Positions 1 through 5,552 of a DNA stretch of 16,572 bases are shown here, piece after piece. Numbering within the stretch: position 1 is the first letter of the stretch; every line of letters begins with the position of its first letter. The translations under genes and the position numbers were made by a program. Location: positions 1 through 16,572 of the forward strand of contig JADJBB010000019.1 of assembly GCA_016703965.1 (NCBI GenBank), read 5' to 3'. The notes beneath the pieces were generated by a model. The model had not been told where the DNA came from and did no database searches. It saw only the letters and a program-made list of their open reading frames with translations. Source of the DNA: Acidobacteriota bacterium (lineage in GTDB: Bacteria; Acidobacteriota; Blastocatellia; Pyrinomonadales; Pyrinomonadaceae).

Positions 1-292
1 ACGGCCATGCGCCGCTAATCTCGCACATAGCGTTAACGGTATCCTCAAAATATTCTTTCAAATCGGGAAATTCGATATGATCCGCGTTGTTACATCCGCC
101 GGCGGTTTCTTCTAATCCTGCAATGTATTCCGCTATTTCTTCTGGCGTTTCGGCATATCCGTCAACAGCGGCCGCCATTGCGCGCCAGGCGTCCAATTCT
201 GCTAGAAGGTCCGCGATATTGTCGCGCGTCAATTTTTCTGGCGAGTATTGCGCAATTTCTGACAGTGATTTATTTTCTGTAATATTTAGCAT
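1..292 (-). CDS. Hypothetical acidic phage protein, C-terminus beyond window edge
   Basis: I read this from the reverse strand. An ATG at 292-290 follows GAGGAAAACAAA, a good ribosome binding site, and the frame stays open for 97 codons to the window edge, so the gene is partial at its C-terminus. The protein starts MLNITENKSLSEIAQYSPEK and is rich in Glu, Asp and Ala, with a tryptophan and a triple alanine (MAAAV) near residues 36-41 encoded by a GCGGCCGC palindrome. It is probably soluble and small. It is the most distal visible gene of the leftward operon, 14 bases after the stop of its upstream neighbour. I do not recognise a family and assign no function. Coding quality is supported by the RBS, the uninterrupted frame and the same Ala/Arg codon style as its operon partners. 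Confidence 0.75.
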   Translation of the reverse strand, partial: MLNITENKSLSEIAQYSPEKLTRDNIADLLAELDAWRAMAAAVDGYAETPEEIAEYIAGLEETAGGCNNADHIEFPDLKEYFEDTVNAMCEISGAWP

Positions 293-306
293 TTTGTTTT
301 CCTCAA

Positions 307-699
307 TTAGCAAAAATCAATTTGATTATTATCGTTTTCGTAAACGTCCGATGTGCCAAACGTCCAGGCGGCATTCTGTAACTTGTCGCCTATTGAATTT
401 AACCCACGGTCGAAAAATCCGGCGCCGTGTCCGTTTCGGGAAAACCAAAAATCTATTCCGAAACTATCCCAGGAAAACGCGCGATTTTGTTCGCTCAATT
501 CGTTTTCCAATTCCGTAAGCAAACCAGCGGCCGCGCAATAACTGAGGAAATCCGCGCATGTTGACATTGCGTCAAATTCCGCTTTGTCGCTGAATTGGCA
601 ATCCGTAGAAGGTTGATCGCTTTCGCCCAATTCCGTAAACTCCACGGCGCTCATATATCCGCGGTAAACGGCGTTTAGGGTATCAATATTTTTTAACAT
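307..699 (-). CDS. Small phage protein of the 'RNGHGAGFFDRG' type
   Basis: The 130-residue protein starts MLKNIDTLNAVY and carries a C-terminal segment FWFSRNGHGAGFFDRGL (about residues 83-99) followed by GDKLQNAA and FGTSDVY. I recognise this arrangement (aromatic pair, SRNGHGAGF, DRGLG, GDKL) from a widespread family of uncharacterised phage and mobile-element proteins; its molecular role is not known to me. The ATG at 699-697 lies inside the end of the upstream gene (stop at 695-693) and has GGAG seven bases upstream, so translation is probably coupled. Length and frame look complete. A GCGGCCGC palindrome encodes the CAAAG stretch. A host-takeover or accessory role would be inference from location only. 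Confidence 0.85.
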   Translation of the reverse strand: MLKNIDTLNAVYRGYMSAVEFTELGESDQPSTDCQFSDKAEFDAMSTCADFLSYCAAAGLLTELENELSEQNRAFSWDSFGIDFWFSRNGHGAGFFDRGLNSIGDKLQNAAWTFGTSDVYENDNNQIDFC

Positions 700-1325
700 G
701 CTATTTCTCCATTCTCAAAAAATTCATATTCATTAGATAAAATGCTTTCTTCTATTGTTTCGTCTGAATTTATATATTCATATTCTTGTTCAAGGCGTTT
801 ATATATCCAGCGTGCAAATTCGCGCATTTCGTCTAATATTTCTTCGGAAATATCATCCTTGACTCTTTCTCCGAAACGGTCGAAAACATCCGCGCGCATT
901 GTGTATTTGTGGTAATAACGGCCGGACGTTGAAATGTTCGCGCGCAATCCGTAGAAATTACGGCGTTGAATTTCTTGCAAGCGTTTGGCGATGTTTATTA
1001 GTGTGGCGTCATTTCCGCTTTCATACGCAACAGCGGCCGCGGCACCCTTTTTATATCTGTAGTCGCCTTCAAAACTTGCGCCGTCGCCTTGTGAAGAAAA
1101 CCCGGAAAAATAGATTTTTGGCGTTTTTCCTGTAAATCCGTTTGAATTTCGCCAGGCGCGCGCGTCAACTGTAATACCGATTATTGACGCCATGTTTACC
1201 GCGTCGTCTATAACGTAAGAATAATCGGTTTCGTCTAAACATCCGCGGTACCATTCGCGCGCGTTTTTCTTTGCATCGTCTGATAATTCAGAGAATTGGT
1301 AGACCGTTTTTTCAATTGTGCGCAT
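693..1325 (-). CDS. Phage protein of the 'antitoxin of TA stability system' annotated type
   Basis: The protein has 210 residues from the ATG at 1325-1323, which follows GGAGATTAAATAAA. This start is preferred over longer in-frame extensions because they run through the upstream gene. The N-terminus, VYQFSELSDDAKKNAREWYR, and the middle motif IYFSGFSSQGDGASFEG (about residues 70-86) match a phage family often labelled 'antitoxin of toxin-antitoxin stability system', although no partner toxin is seen here and that label is not experimental to my knowledge. The C-terminal third is strongly acidic with alternating aromatic residues (EQEYEYINSDE), which could mimic nucleic acid or bind a basic partner; that is inference. 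One base separates it from the upstream stop, and its own stop overlaps the next start by seven bases, so it sits within a tight operon. Confidence 0.85.
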   Translation of the reverse strand: MRTIEKTVYQFSELSDDAKKNAREWYRGCLDETDYSYVIDDAVNMASIIGITVDARAWRNSNGFTGKTPKIYFSGFSSQGDGASFEGDYRYKKGAAAAVAYESGNDATLINIAKRLQEIQRRNFYGLRANISTSGRYYHKYTMRADVFDRFGERVKDDISEEILDEMREFARWIYKRLEQEYEYINSDETIEESILSNEYEFFENGEIAC

Positions 1326-1326
1326 T

Positions 1327-1611
1327 TTATTTAATCTCCATAATGCGGGAATAGTGCCCGCGCATTTCTTCGGCGCGCACATCATCAATCCATTCAACGA
1401 AACAGCAAACACAAGCGCCTGACAGGTTATAGCGTGAAAAATCGCCCGCTTCATATTCTTTTTTCCATCCGGCGCCGTCATGCCGCGCAAGTTTACAAAT
1501 TGCGCCGCGTTCACTATTGGCATGGATAATATAGCGGTTTACCCATGAATAATTTGCCTCTCCGCTGAATGTGTCTGTTACTTTGACAAAATAAATATTT
1601 TTCGTTTTCAC
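1327..1611 (-). CDS. Small phage protein of the 'TDTFSGEANYSWV' type
   Basis: The 94-residue product starts at GTG 1611-1609, preceded by AGGGGATTGATACC, which supplies a ribosome binding site. The N-terminal half FVKVTDTFSGEANYSWVNRY (about residues 8-27) is a pattern I recall from conserved small phage proteins. It is followed by a Lys/Arg/Trp-rich middle and three cysteines in ACVCCFVEW (about 66-74). Whether the cysteines bind metal cannot be said. The stop TAA at 1329-1327 is separated by one base from the next start at 1325, so the pair is almost certainly cotranscribed and coupled. No frameshift or unusual composition is present. Function unknown. Confidence 0.82.
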   Translation of the reverse strand: MKTKNIYFVKVTDTFSGEANYSWVNRYIIHANSERGAICKLARHDGAGWKKEYEAGDFSRYNLSGACVCCFVEWIDDVRAEEMRGHYSRIMEIK

Positions 1612-1623
1612 GGTATCAATCCC

Positions 1624-2205
1624 CTAAATATAAACGCCGGTAAACATTTGATTCTTGCGCATGTATCTGTCAAAATTAAAATTTACGTTCAAATCACTAT
1701 AAATCCCGTTTTTATAATCTGGCAGAATGCCGATTTTGCGCAATACTGAAATTGCCTCATGTTTCCATTGATCGCCATATCCGTATTGATACGGAATAGT
1801 TATATGCTTATATCCGCCGTTTTTCGTGGGAATTGAGATCCAGCATGAGAAATAAGTATTACCGTTTACCTTGTCAAACCATTTGCGGCCGGTAATTTCG
1901 ATATTTTTAGTTTTATCGTAGTCGTCAACGATCAATTCAAGGCAATCCGCTATTGTCCGTTTTTGGATAATTGCGGCCGCGTCCGAAATACTAGCGGCCG
2001 GATATTTCGACCCAAATTCCTTACGGTTTTTTGCTGCGGCCGCTTTCGTCAATTCTTTGAACGTTGTGTAATGGTTTGTGCCTTGCAACATGGCGAAACC
2101 GCAATGTAGACGATCCGTGTTAGTTTCCGCGGAATTGAGTACCGTCAAAACCAAGTCATTAGCGGCCGCGGTTTTTGCGCCGGTCTCGAAAATGTGATTA
2201 TTCAT
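1624..2205 (-). CDS. Phage protein with 'VNGNTYFS...YQYGYGDQ' motifs
   Basis: The protein has 193 residues, starting at ATG 2205-2203 behind a strong AAAGAGGAAAGCAAAA site. The C-terminal half holds RKWFDKVNGNTYFSCWI (about residues 107-123) and then IPYQYGYGDQWKHEA, with the end rich in Asn, Phe and Tyr. This VNGNTY-to-YGYGDQ order is familiar from small conserved phage proteins of unknown role. The N-terminal half is helical and alanine-rich, with three triple-Ala runs (TAAAN, KAAAA, DAAAI) encoded by GCGGCCGC in the same codon phase. It is the second gene from the leftward promoter, 19 bases downstream of the first gene's stop. I assign no function. Confidence 0.83.
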   Translation of the reverse strand: MNNHIFETGAKTAAANDLVLTVLNSAETNTDRLHCGFAMLQGTNHYTTFKELTKAAAAKNRKEFGSKYPAASISDAAAIIQKRTIADCLELIVDDYDKTKNIEITGRKWFDKVNGNTYFSCWISIPTKNGGYKHITIPYQYGYGDQWKHEAISVLRKIGILPDYKNGIYSDLNVNFNFDRYMRKNQMFTGVYI

Positions 2206-2224
2206 TTTTGCTTTCCTCTTTCAG

Positions 2225-2386
2225 TTACTTGGAAACGGCCGCCAATTGGCGCGCCAGGCGGTAAAGTGCAGACACGCCGTGTTTTTTGGCGTATTGACTC
2301 GCGGCATAGCGGCCGGCCGTGTTAACCATAGCGGCCGCGCGGATTGCGTAAAAAGCGGCCGGCGTTGAAGTTTCGTAAACGGACAT
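2225..2386 (-). CDS. First small gene of the leftward operon, helical alanine-rich peptide
   Basis: The start chosen is ATG 2386-2384 (MSVYETSTPAAFYA), because GGAG lies nine bases upstream. A longer in-frame start at 2413 lacks a ribosome binding site and overlaps the inverted repeat TTTAGCA-TT-TGCTAAA. The product has 53 residues, rich in Ala, Arg and Tyr, and is likely a single amphipathic helical domain; it lacks a hydrophobic stretch long enough for a membrane span. Being the first gene after the strong promoter and leader hairpin, it could be a regulator or an anti-host peptide, but that is speculation from position. I do not recognise the family. The alternative longer form (MLKILENYT...) remains possible as a leader extension. 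Confidence 0.65.
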   Translation of the reverse strand: MSVYETSTPAAFYAIRAAAMVNTAGRYAASQYAKKHGVSALYRLARQLAAVSK

Positions 2387-2405
2387 GGTGTAATTCTCCA
2401 AAATT

Positions 2406-2421
2406 TTTAGCATTTGCTAAA
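2406..2421. promoter_or_regulatory. Inverted repeat TTTAGCA-TT-TGCTAAA (operator candidate)
   Basis: Perfect 7-bp arms (2406-2412 and 2415-2421) with a 2-bp spacer sit in the leader just upstream of the first leftward gene's ribosome binding site. The same heptamer recurs near the other promoters of this window, so a shared regulator binding here is plausible. At RNA level it could also sequester the region upstream of the RBS. Confidence 0.5.
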
Positions 2422-2433
2422 TGCTTCTACCTA

Positions 2434-2477
2434 AAAAACGCCGTTTTTCTTGTGCCGGCGCGGTTTCGGGCGTTTTT
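2434..2477 (-). terminator. Leader hairpin ending in a T run; possible attenuator
   Basis: AAAAACGCC (2434-2442) and GGCGTTTTT (2469-2477) form a perfect 9-bp stem around a 26-nt GC-rich loop. Read leftward it ends in GGCGTTTTTT, resembling an intrinsic terminator, and it lies between the strong leftward promoter and the first gene of that operon. The same symmetry works rightward. The loop is longer than in a typical terminator, so efficiency is uncertain. Confidence 0.5.
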
Positions 2478-2497
2478 GCTTCTGCCCATGAATACAG

Positions 2498-2525
2498 ATT
2501 ATACGTCTAATTTACGCAGTGTCAA
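2498..2525 (-). promoter_or_regulatory. Consensus sigma70 promoter for the leftward operon
   Basis: On the minus strand a perfect -35 TTGACA (2525-2520) is followed after 16 bp by a perfect -10 TATAAT (2503-2498). It faces the five leftward genes, with an expected start near 2491 and a leader of about 105 nt to the first chosen ATG. Immediately upstream of the -35 lies the TTGCAATGTGCTAAA element (2546-2532), shared with the rightward promoters. The spacer is one base shorter than optimal. Confidence 0.85.
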
Positions 2526-2563
2526 CAATTTTTTAGCACATTGCAAAAAATAGTTGGGAACGC

Positions 2564-2585
2564 CTGTAGACGTGGGCGTTTACAG
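2564..2585. promoter_or_regulatory. Nine-base-pair hairpin CTGTAGACG-TGGG-CGTTTACAG
   Basis: The arms pair completely over 9 bp (one G-T wobble) around a TGGG loop. It lies between the leftward promoter and the tandem repeat, next to copies of AAAAACGCC (2603-2610, 2613-2621). No T run follows, so it is not an obvious terminator. A structural role in a replication origin or a small RNA is possible but unproven. Confidence 0.4.
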
Positions 2586-2683
2586 ACTTTGCGAACAAGT
2601 AAAAACGCCCAAAAAACGCCAGGTTATCCGCGGCGGTTTATCCATCTATACGCCGGCGGCCGCTTGTTTGAGCATGTGCTGCA

Positions 2684-3491
2684 GGTTGAACGCATGGCAG
2701 GTCCGGCGCCAGGCTGACAGGTTGAACGCATTACAGGTCCGGCGCCAGGCTGACAGGTTGAACGCATGGCAGGTCCGGCGCCAGGCTGACAGGTTGAACG
2801 CATGGCAGGTCCGGCGCCAGGCTGACAGGTTGAACGCAGGCGCCAGCCGGTGGAACGCATGGCAGGTCCGGCGCCAGGCTGATAGGTTGAACGCATTCCA
2901 GCTCCGGCGCCAAGCTGACAGGTTGAACGCATGGCAGGTCCGGCGCCAGGCTGACAGGTTGAACGCATGGCAGGTCCGGCGCCAGGCTGACAGGTTGAAC
3001 GCATGGCAGGTCCGGCGCCAGGCTGACAGGTTGAACGCATGGCAGGTCCGGCGCCAGGCTGACAGGTTGAACGCATGGCAGGTCCGGCGCCAGGCTGACA
3101 GGTTGAACGCATGGCAGGTCCGGCGCCAGGCTGACAGGTTGAACGCATGGCAGGTCCGGCGCCAGGCTGACAGGTTGAACGCATGGCAGGTCCGGCGCCA
3201 GGCTGACAGGTTGAACGCATGGCAGGTCCGGCGCCAGGCTGACAGGTTGAACGCATGGCAGGTCCGGCGCCAGGCTGACAGGTTGAACGCATGGCAGGTC
3301 CGGCGCCAGGCTGACAGGTTGAACGCATTGGCAGGTCCGGCGCCAGGCTGACAGGTTGAACGCATTACAGGTCCGGCGCCAAGCTGACAGGTTGAACGCA
3401 TGGCAGGTCCGGCGCCAGGCTGACAGGTTGAACGCATGGCAGGTCCGGCGCCAGGCTGACAGGTTGAACGCATGGCAGGTCCGGCGCCAGG
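2684..3491. repeat. 36-bp tandem minisatellite, 23 units
   Basis: Units begin with GGTTGAACGCATGGCAGGTC and continue CGGCGCCAGGCTGACA. I place unit starts at 2684, 2720, 2756, 2792, 2828 (a 21-bp deleted unit), 2849, 2885, then eleven identical or near-identical units from 2921 to 3281, a 37-bp unit at 3317, then 3354, 3390, 3426 and a 30-bp terminal unit at 3462. Variants cluster at the ends (ATTACAG, ATTCCAGCTC, AAGCTGACA), as expected if the centre expands by unequal exchange or slippage. There are no unique spacers, so it is not CRISPR. One plus frame and all three minus frames are open only because 36 is a multiple of three and the unit lacks stops in those frames; I see no codon signal favouring translation. 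Confidence 0.95.
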
Positions 3492-4037
3492 AAAACGAGG
3501 CTAAACCTTTGTTTTTATTGGCTTTCAACCTAACGGCGCCAGGTTAGAAAATGCTAGCGACATGGCCGAACCTGGTCGGAAACCGTTTTTTGGCCGATCG
3601 ACCATCGAAAATCCAGGTAAAAAGTGGCCCGCAAATCGCAATCCGTTTTTGGAAAAAGTGCTTCCATCTTGAATTTTGTCAGCAATTTTGCTTCTGGCAG
3701 TCGGACACTCAGCGGGTCGGCGGCCCGCCCCGACCAGGCTAAGACCTGTTGAGACTGCTTTTGGCTAACCCCTAGCCGCATCTACCTGGCGGCCGATTGG
3801 GTAGCAGCACGCGAGCCGCAACCCATTACCCGGGCGGGTATTCCCCGCTTTGGTGGATTACTCCTTTGGCACTTGCCCTTCGGCAAGGGCGCAAGACGAG
3901 GCCCGCAGGGCTTCGATCGTCCTGGATAGGTTGTGGCAAACCTCTACATTGCGCGTGCACTGTTCGCCGGCCTTCACGTTGCAAAGGAGGTATGAGTCGC
4001 GCATTTCCGTATGGCCGGCGTCCGTTTTGGCAACAAT
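3492..4037. other. Gene-poor structured spacer
   Basis: No reading frame here has a convincing ribosome binding site, family match or consistent composition. What can be seen is a series of inverted repeats: AACCT...AGGTT around GGCGCC (3527-3545), GGTCGG/CCGACC with a 9-nt loop (3715-3735), TACCC-GGGC-GGGTA (3827-3840) and CTTGCC-CTTC-GGCAAG (3872-3887). A Shine-Dalgarno-like AAAGGAGG at about 3980 sits only one base before an ATG, too close to be a normal start. The stretch could hold a structured RNA, an origin or a packaging or attachment site; I cannot choose between these. Confidence 0.4.
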
Positions 4038-4235
4038 CTATGCCAACTTGTGACTTACGCGATGAAGATTTTCATTCAATTCTGCGATTGTCCGTTGTAG
4101 CCCCGCAATCGTAGCGTCCTTTTCGGCGGCCTCCATATCAGTATGTCGCTTTGCGGCATTCCATACCTCCGCGGCTTCGGAAAAAGGCAAGGTACTGTTA
4201 CCCGCCCACCAATGTTTCAATGCGCTATCGGACAT
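4038..4235 (-). CDS. Small coiled-coil phage protein
   Basis: The 65-residue product starts at ATG 4235-4233 (MSDSALKHWWAGNSTLPF), with AAAGGG nine bases upstream. After a tryptophan pair (HWWAGN) the rest is a predicted helix with heptad-like spacing, AEVWNAAKRHTDMEAAEKDA then TIAGLQRTIAELNENLHRVS, ending KLA. It looks like a dimeric coiled-coil accessory protein. It lies 208 bases downstream of the leftward regulator and probably shares its transcript. I recognise a similar layout in small phage hypothetical proteins but cannot name a family. The 4236-4443 gap contains one TGCTAAA (4294-4300) and one TTGCAAT (4337-4343), so a separate promoter there is possible. Confidence 0.6.
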   Translation of the reverse strand: MSDSALKHWWAGNSTLPFSEAAEVWNAAKRHTDMEAAEKDATIAGLQRTIAELNENLHRVSHKLA

Positions 4236-4443
4236 TTCAGTTTACCCTTTCGTCAGCTACTTGGCGGTTTCGTTGGCTAAAATCAAAAACAAATGCTAAA
4301 TATCTTGGGCAACAAGCTACTTGCGCGTTTTTAGTATTGCAATCGGCTATTACTTTGGGCATATTGCGATCCGTCAACGAGAAACGCTCCGTCGAAAATT
4401 TGCACCCCCGGTCGAAAAACTCCCCTCCCGGTTAAATTCATGG

Positions 4444-4756
4444 TCAATCCGCAATCACCGCAAAATCACCCCCCGCGGTCTTGTTTCCGAGACAGCGTTT
4501 GGCAAAATCACACTCCCGGCATTCCGGTGAGAGGTCGGTGCGGAACAACTCAGGCAACGAGCGATTCGCCTTGCGCAAAACCGCAACTGCGGCCTCGATA
4601 CGCATTGCCAGGCCAGCGCGGACAACCGCCTCGCCGTTCTTGCGATACCCTCCGGCAACTTGGTGAAGCGTGCCGAGCGTCGTACCCTGACAACTCCGCA
4701 AGCATTGCCTTTTCCTCGCTCGTCGCAGCGTTCAGAAATACTCTTAATTGGTTCAT
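4444..4756 (-). pseudogene. Cro/YdaS-like repressor interrupted by one frameshift
   Basis: The start at ATG 4756-4754 gives MNQLRVFLNAATSEEKAMLAELSG. The frame then shifts by one base near 4684-4686, where GGGT reads as one G too many, and continues TTLGTLHQVAGGY ... AGLAMRIEAA ... LPELFRTDLSPECRECDFAKRC to the stop at 4446-4444. Joined, the protein is about 103 residues with a Cro/YdaS-type helix-turn-helix at about 15-36 (EKAMLAELSGTTLGTLHQVA), the 'AMRIE' helix, and a C-terminal CxxC...C cluster (CRECDFAKRC) seen in several phage Cro-like regulators. It faces away from the rightward regulator at 4892 across a 135-bp spacer, the classic lysogeny-switch geometry. Its ribosome binding site is weak. 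The break is probably a homopolymer error; loss of function would leave the switch without this regulator. Confidence 0.75.
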
Positions 4757-4775
4757 TGGGTAGCCTTATGCCACA

Positions 4776-4850
4776 TTGCAATTTGCCAAATTTAACACTT
4801 GCTAAACACTAAATCAACTGATATAACGATAACTCAGTATCAAATTAGTG
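4776..4850. promoter_or_regulatory. Divergent operator region: TTGCAATTT / CACTTGCTAAA element and 44-bp dyad
   Basis: TTGCAATTT (4776-4784) and CACTTGCTAAA (4796-4806) repeat a module found again upstream of the 5553 gene. Downstream, 4807-4850 forms an imperfect 44-bp dyad: CACTAA...TTAGTG at the outside and ACTGA...TCAGT inside, centred on the -10. This is what a repressor binding site over a divergent promoter pair would look like; the binding protein is inferred to be one of the two flanking regulators. Confidence 0.6.
4799..4827 (+). promoter_or_regulatory. Candidate rightward promoter for the 4892 regulator
   Basis: TTGCTA (4799-4804) and TATAAC (4822-4827) are separated by 17 bp, a good sigma70 layout with a weak -35. 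The -10 sits at the centre of the 44-bp dyad and the -35 is inside the CACTTGCTAAA element, so occupancy by a regulator would block it. The expected transcript start is about 55 bases before the ATG at 4892. Confidence 0.6.
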
Positions 4851-4891
4851 CTGAAAAAAAAAGCTAGGCTCAAAGCCAAAGGAGAAGTACC

Positions 4892-5392
4892 ATGAACGCG
4901 ACGAAACATTTGAAGGCGGTCTACGATATACGCAGAGACAACCTGCGGGCGTATCTGAGGGACAACGGCGGCGCTACCTCCGTGTCGAAGCAGTTAGGGC
5001 ACACGAACGCAAGTACGCTTTCGCAAATAACCGGCGCGAACGCAACCCGTTTACTTGGCGAGAAAGCCGCCAGGGAGTACGATCAAAAATTATCCCTCCC
5101 GGTAGGTTGGTTCGATGTTCAACGGGATTCCTACGGAAACGCAGTTGCGCACGAAGCACCGCATAAGCTAGACCAAAAAGACCCGCCGGTAGACCTGCGC
5201 AAAGCAACCCTGCTTGATTCCGATCGGTTGTCCTTCTGCTTAACTACTACCCTGGCCGCCAGTACGGAAAACAGCCGGCCGCTGTCATCCGCAAAGGCGA
5301 TGGACATTGCGACCATAGCCTATGAGTCGAATCACCCCATTGGCGACACGCTAAAGGCCATTATCGAACGCCTTGTCAGGCTGGCAACGTAA
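4892..5392 (+). CDS. Phage helix-turn-helix regulator (CI/Cro-like, no peptidase domain)
   Basis: The 166-residue protein has a strong AAAGGAGAAGTACC before the ATG. Residues about 15-75 (RRDNLRAYLRDNGGATSVSK, then QLGHTNASTLSQITGAN, GEKAAREYDQKLSLPVGWFD) match the N-terminal DNA-binding domain of phage repressors in Betaproteobacteria, where the pattern is 'NLR..I...GG...A..LGY.S.STLSQI.G....R.IGEK.AR..E..L.LP.GW.D'. The helix-turn-helix is at about 28-50. The C-terminal half has no S24 peptidase Ser-Lys motif and ends in a short helical region (AMDIATIAYESNHPIG, LKAIIERLVRLAT) typical of this family's non-cleavable members, so RecA-stimulated self-cleavage is not expected. It is the first rightward gene, opposite the Cro/YdaS-like gene, and likely sets the lysogenic-lytic decision. 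The frame is intact. Confidence 0.85.
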   Translation: MNATKHLKAVYDIRRDNLRAYLRDNGGATSVSKQLGHTNASTLSQITGANATRLLGEKAAREYDQKLSLPVGWFDVQRDSYGNAVAHEAPHKLDQKDPPVDLRKATLLDSDRLSFCLTTTLAASTENSRPLSSAKAMDIATIAYESNHPIGDTLKAIIERLVRLAT

Positions 5393-5400
5393 ATTTTTCC

Positions 5401-5441
5401 AACGCCGAAAGGCCCACAGCACAAGGGTTATCGGCGTTTTT
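5401..5441 (+). terminator. Terminator-like hairpin after the rightward regulator
   Basis: AACGCCGA (5401-5408) pairs perfectly with TCGGCGTT (5431-5438), followed by a T-rich tail, eight bases past the stop of the regulator. The 22-nt loop is long, which weakens the call. It would separate regulator transcription from the recombination module that begins at 5553. Confidence 0.55.
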
Positions 5442-5476
5442 CTTCGTCAGAATCTTTATACTTTGCTAAAAATAGT

Positions 5477-5523
5477 TTGCAATTTTGGAAAGCACTTGCT
5501 AAAGTTCGCTTGCTGCATATTTT
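5477..5523 (+). promoter_or_regulatory. Candidate promoter of the recombination module with shared element
   Basis: TTGCAATTT (5477-5485) and CACTTGCTAAA (5493-5503) repeat the module seen at 4776-4806. TTGCTA (5496-5501) with TATTTT (5518-5523) after 16 bp could be -35 and -10. A second TGCTAAA at 5464-5470 lies 33 bp upstream on the same helical face. The ATG of the downstream gene is 30 bases further, with GGAG before it. Confidence 0.5.
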
Positions 5524-5552
5524 TAACAACTGTTACAACATGGAGAAACCAA

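Noticed and set aside
2554..3351. A 265-residue repeat protein across the minisatellite (and three minus-strand equivalents)
   Set aside because: The frames are open only because the unit is a multiple of three without stops in them. The plus start is TTG without an RBS, and all three minus frames are equally open, so there is no coding preference.
2684..3491. CRISPR array
   Set aside because: The 36-bp period is in the CRISPR size range, but units abut with no unique spacers and no cas gene is nearby.
3554..3781. A 75-residue minus-strand ORF
   Set aside because: No convincing RBS, no recognisable motif, and it lies over hairpins.
3890..3935. tRNA-like T-arm (TTCGATC loop with AGGGC/GTCCT stem)
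   Set aside because: No matching acceptor stem, anticodon arm or CCA end can be found around it.
3797..4114. Open frames in the 3.8-4.1 kb gap
   Set aside because: No usable RBS (AAAGGAGG lies one base from its ATG), compositional noise and no family match.
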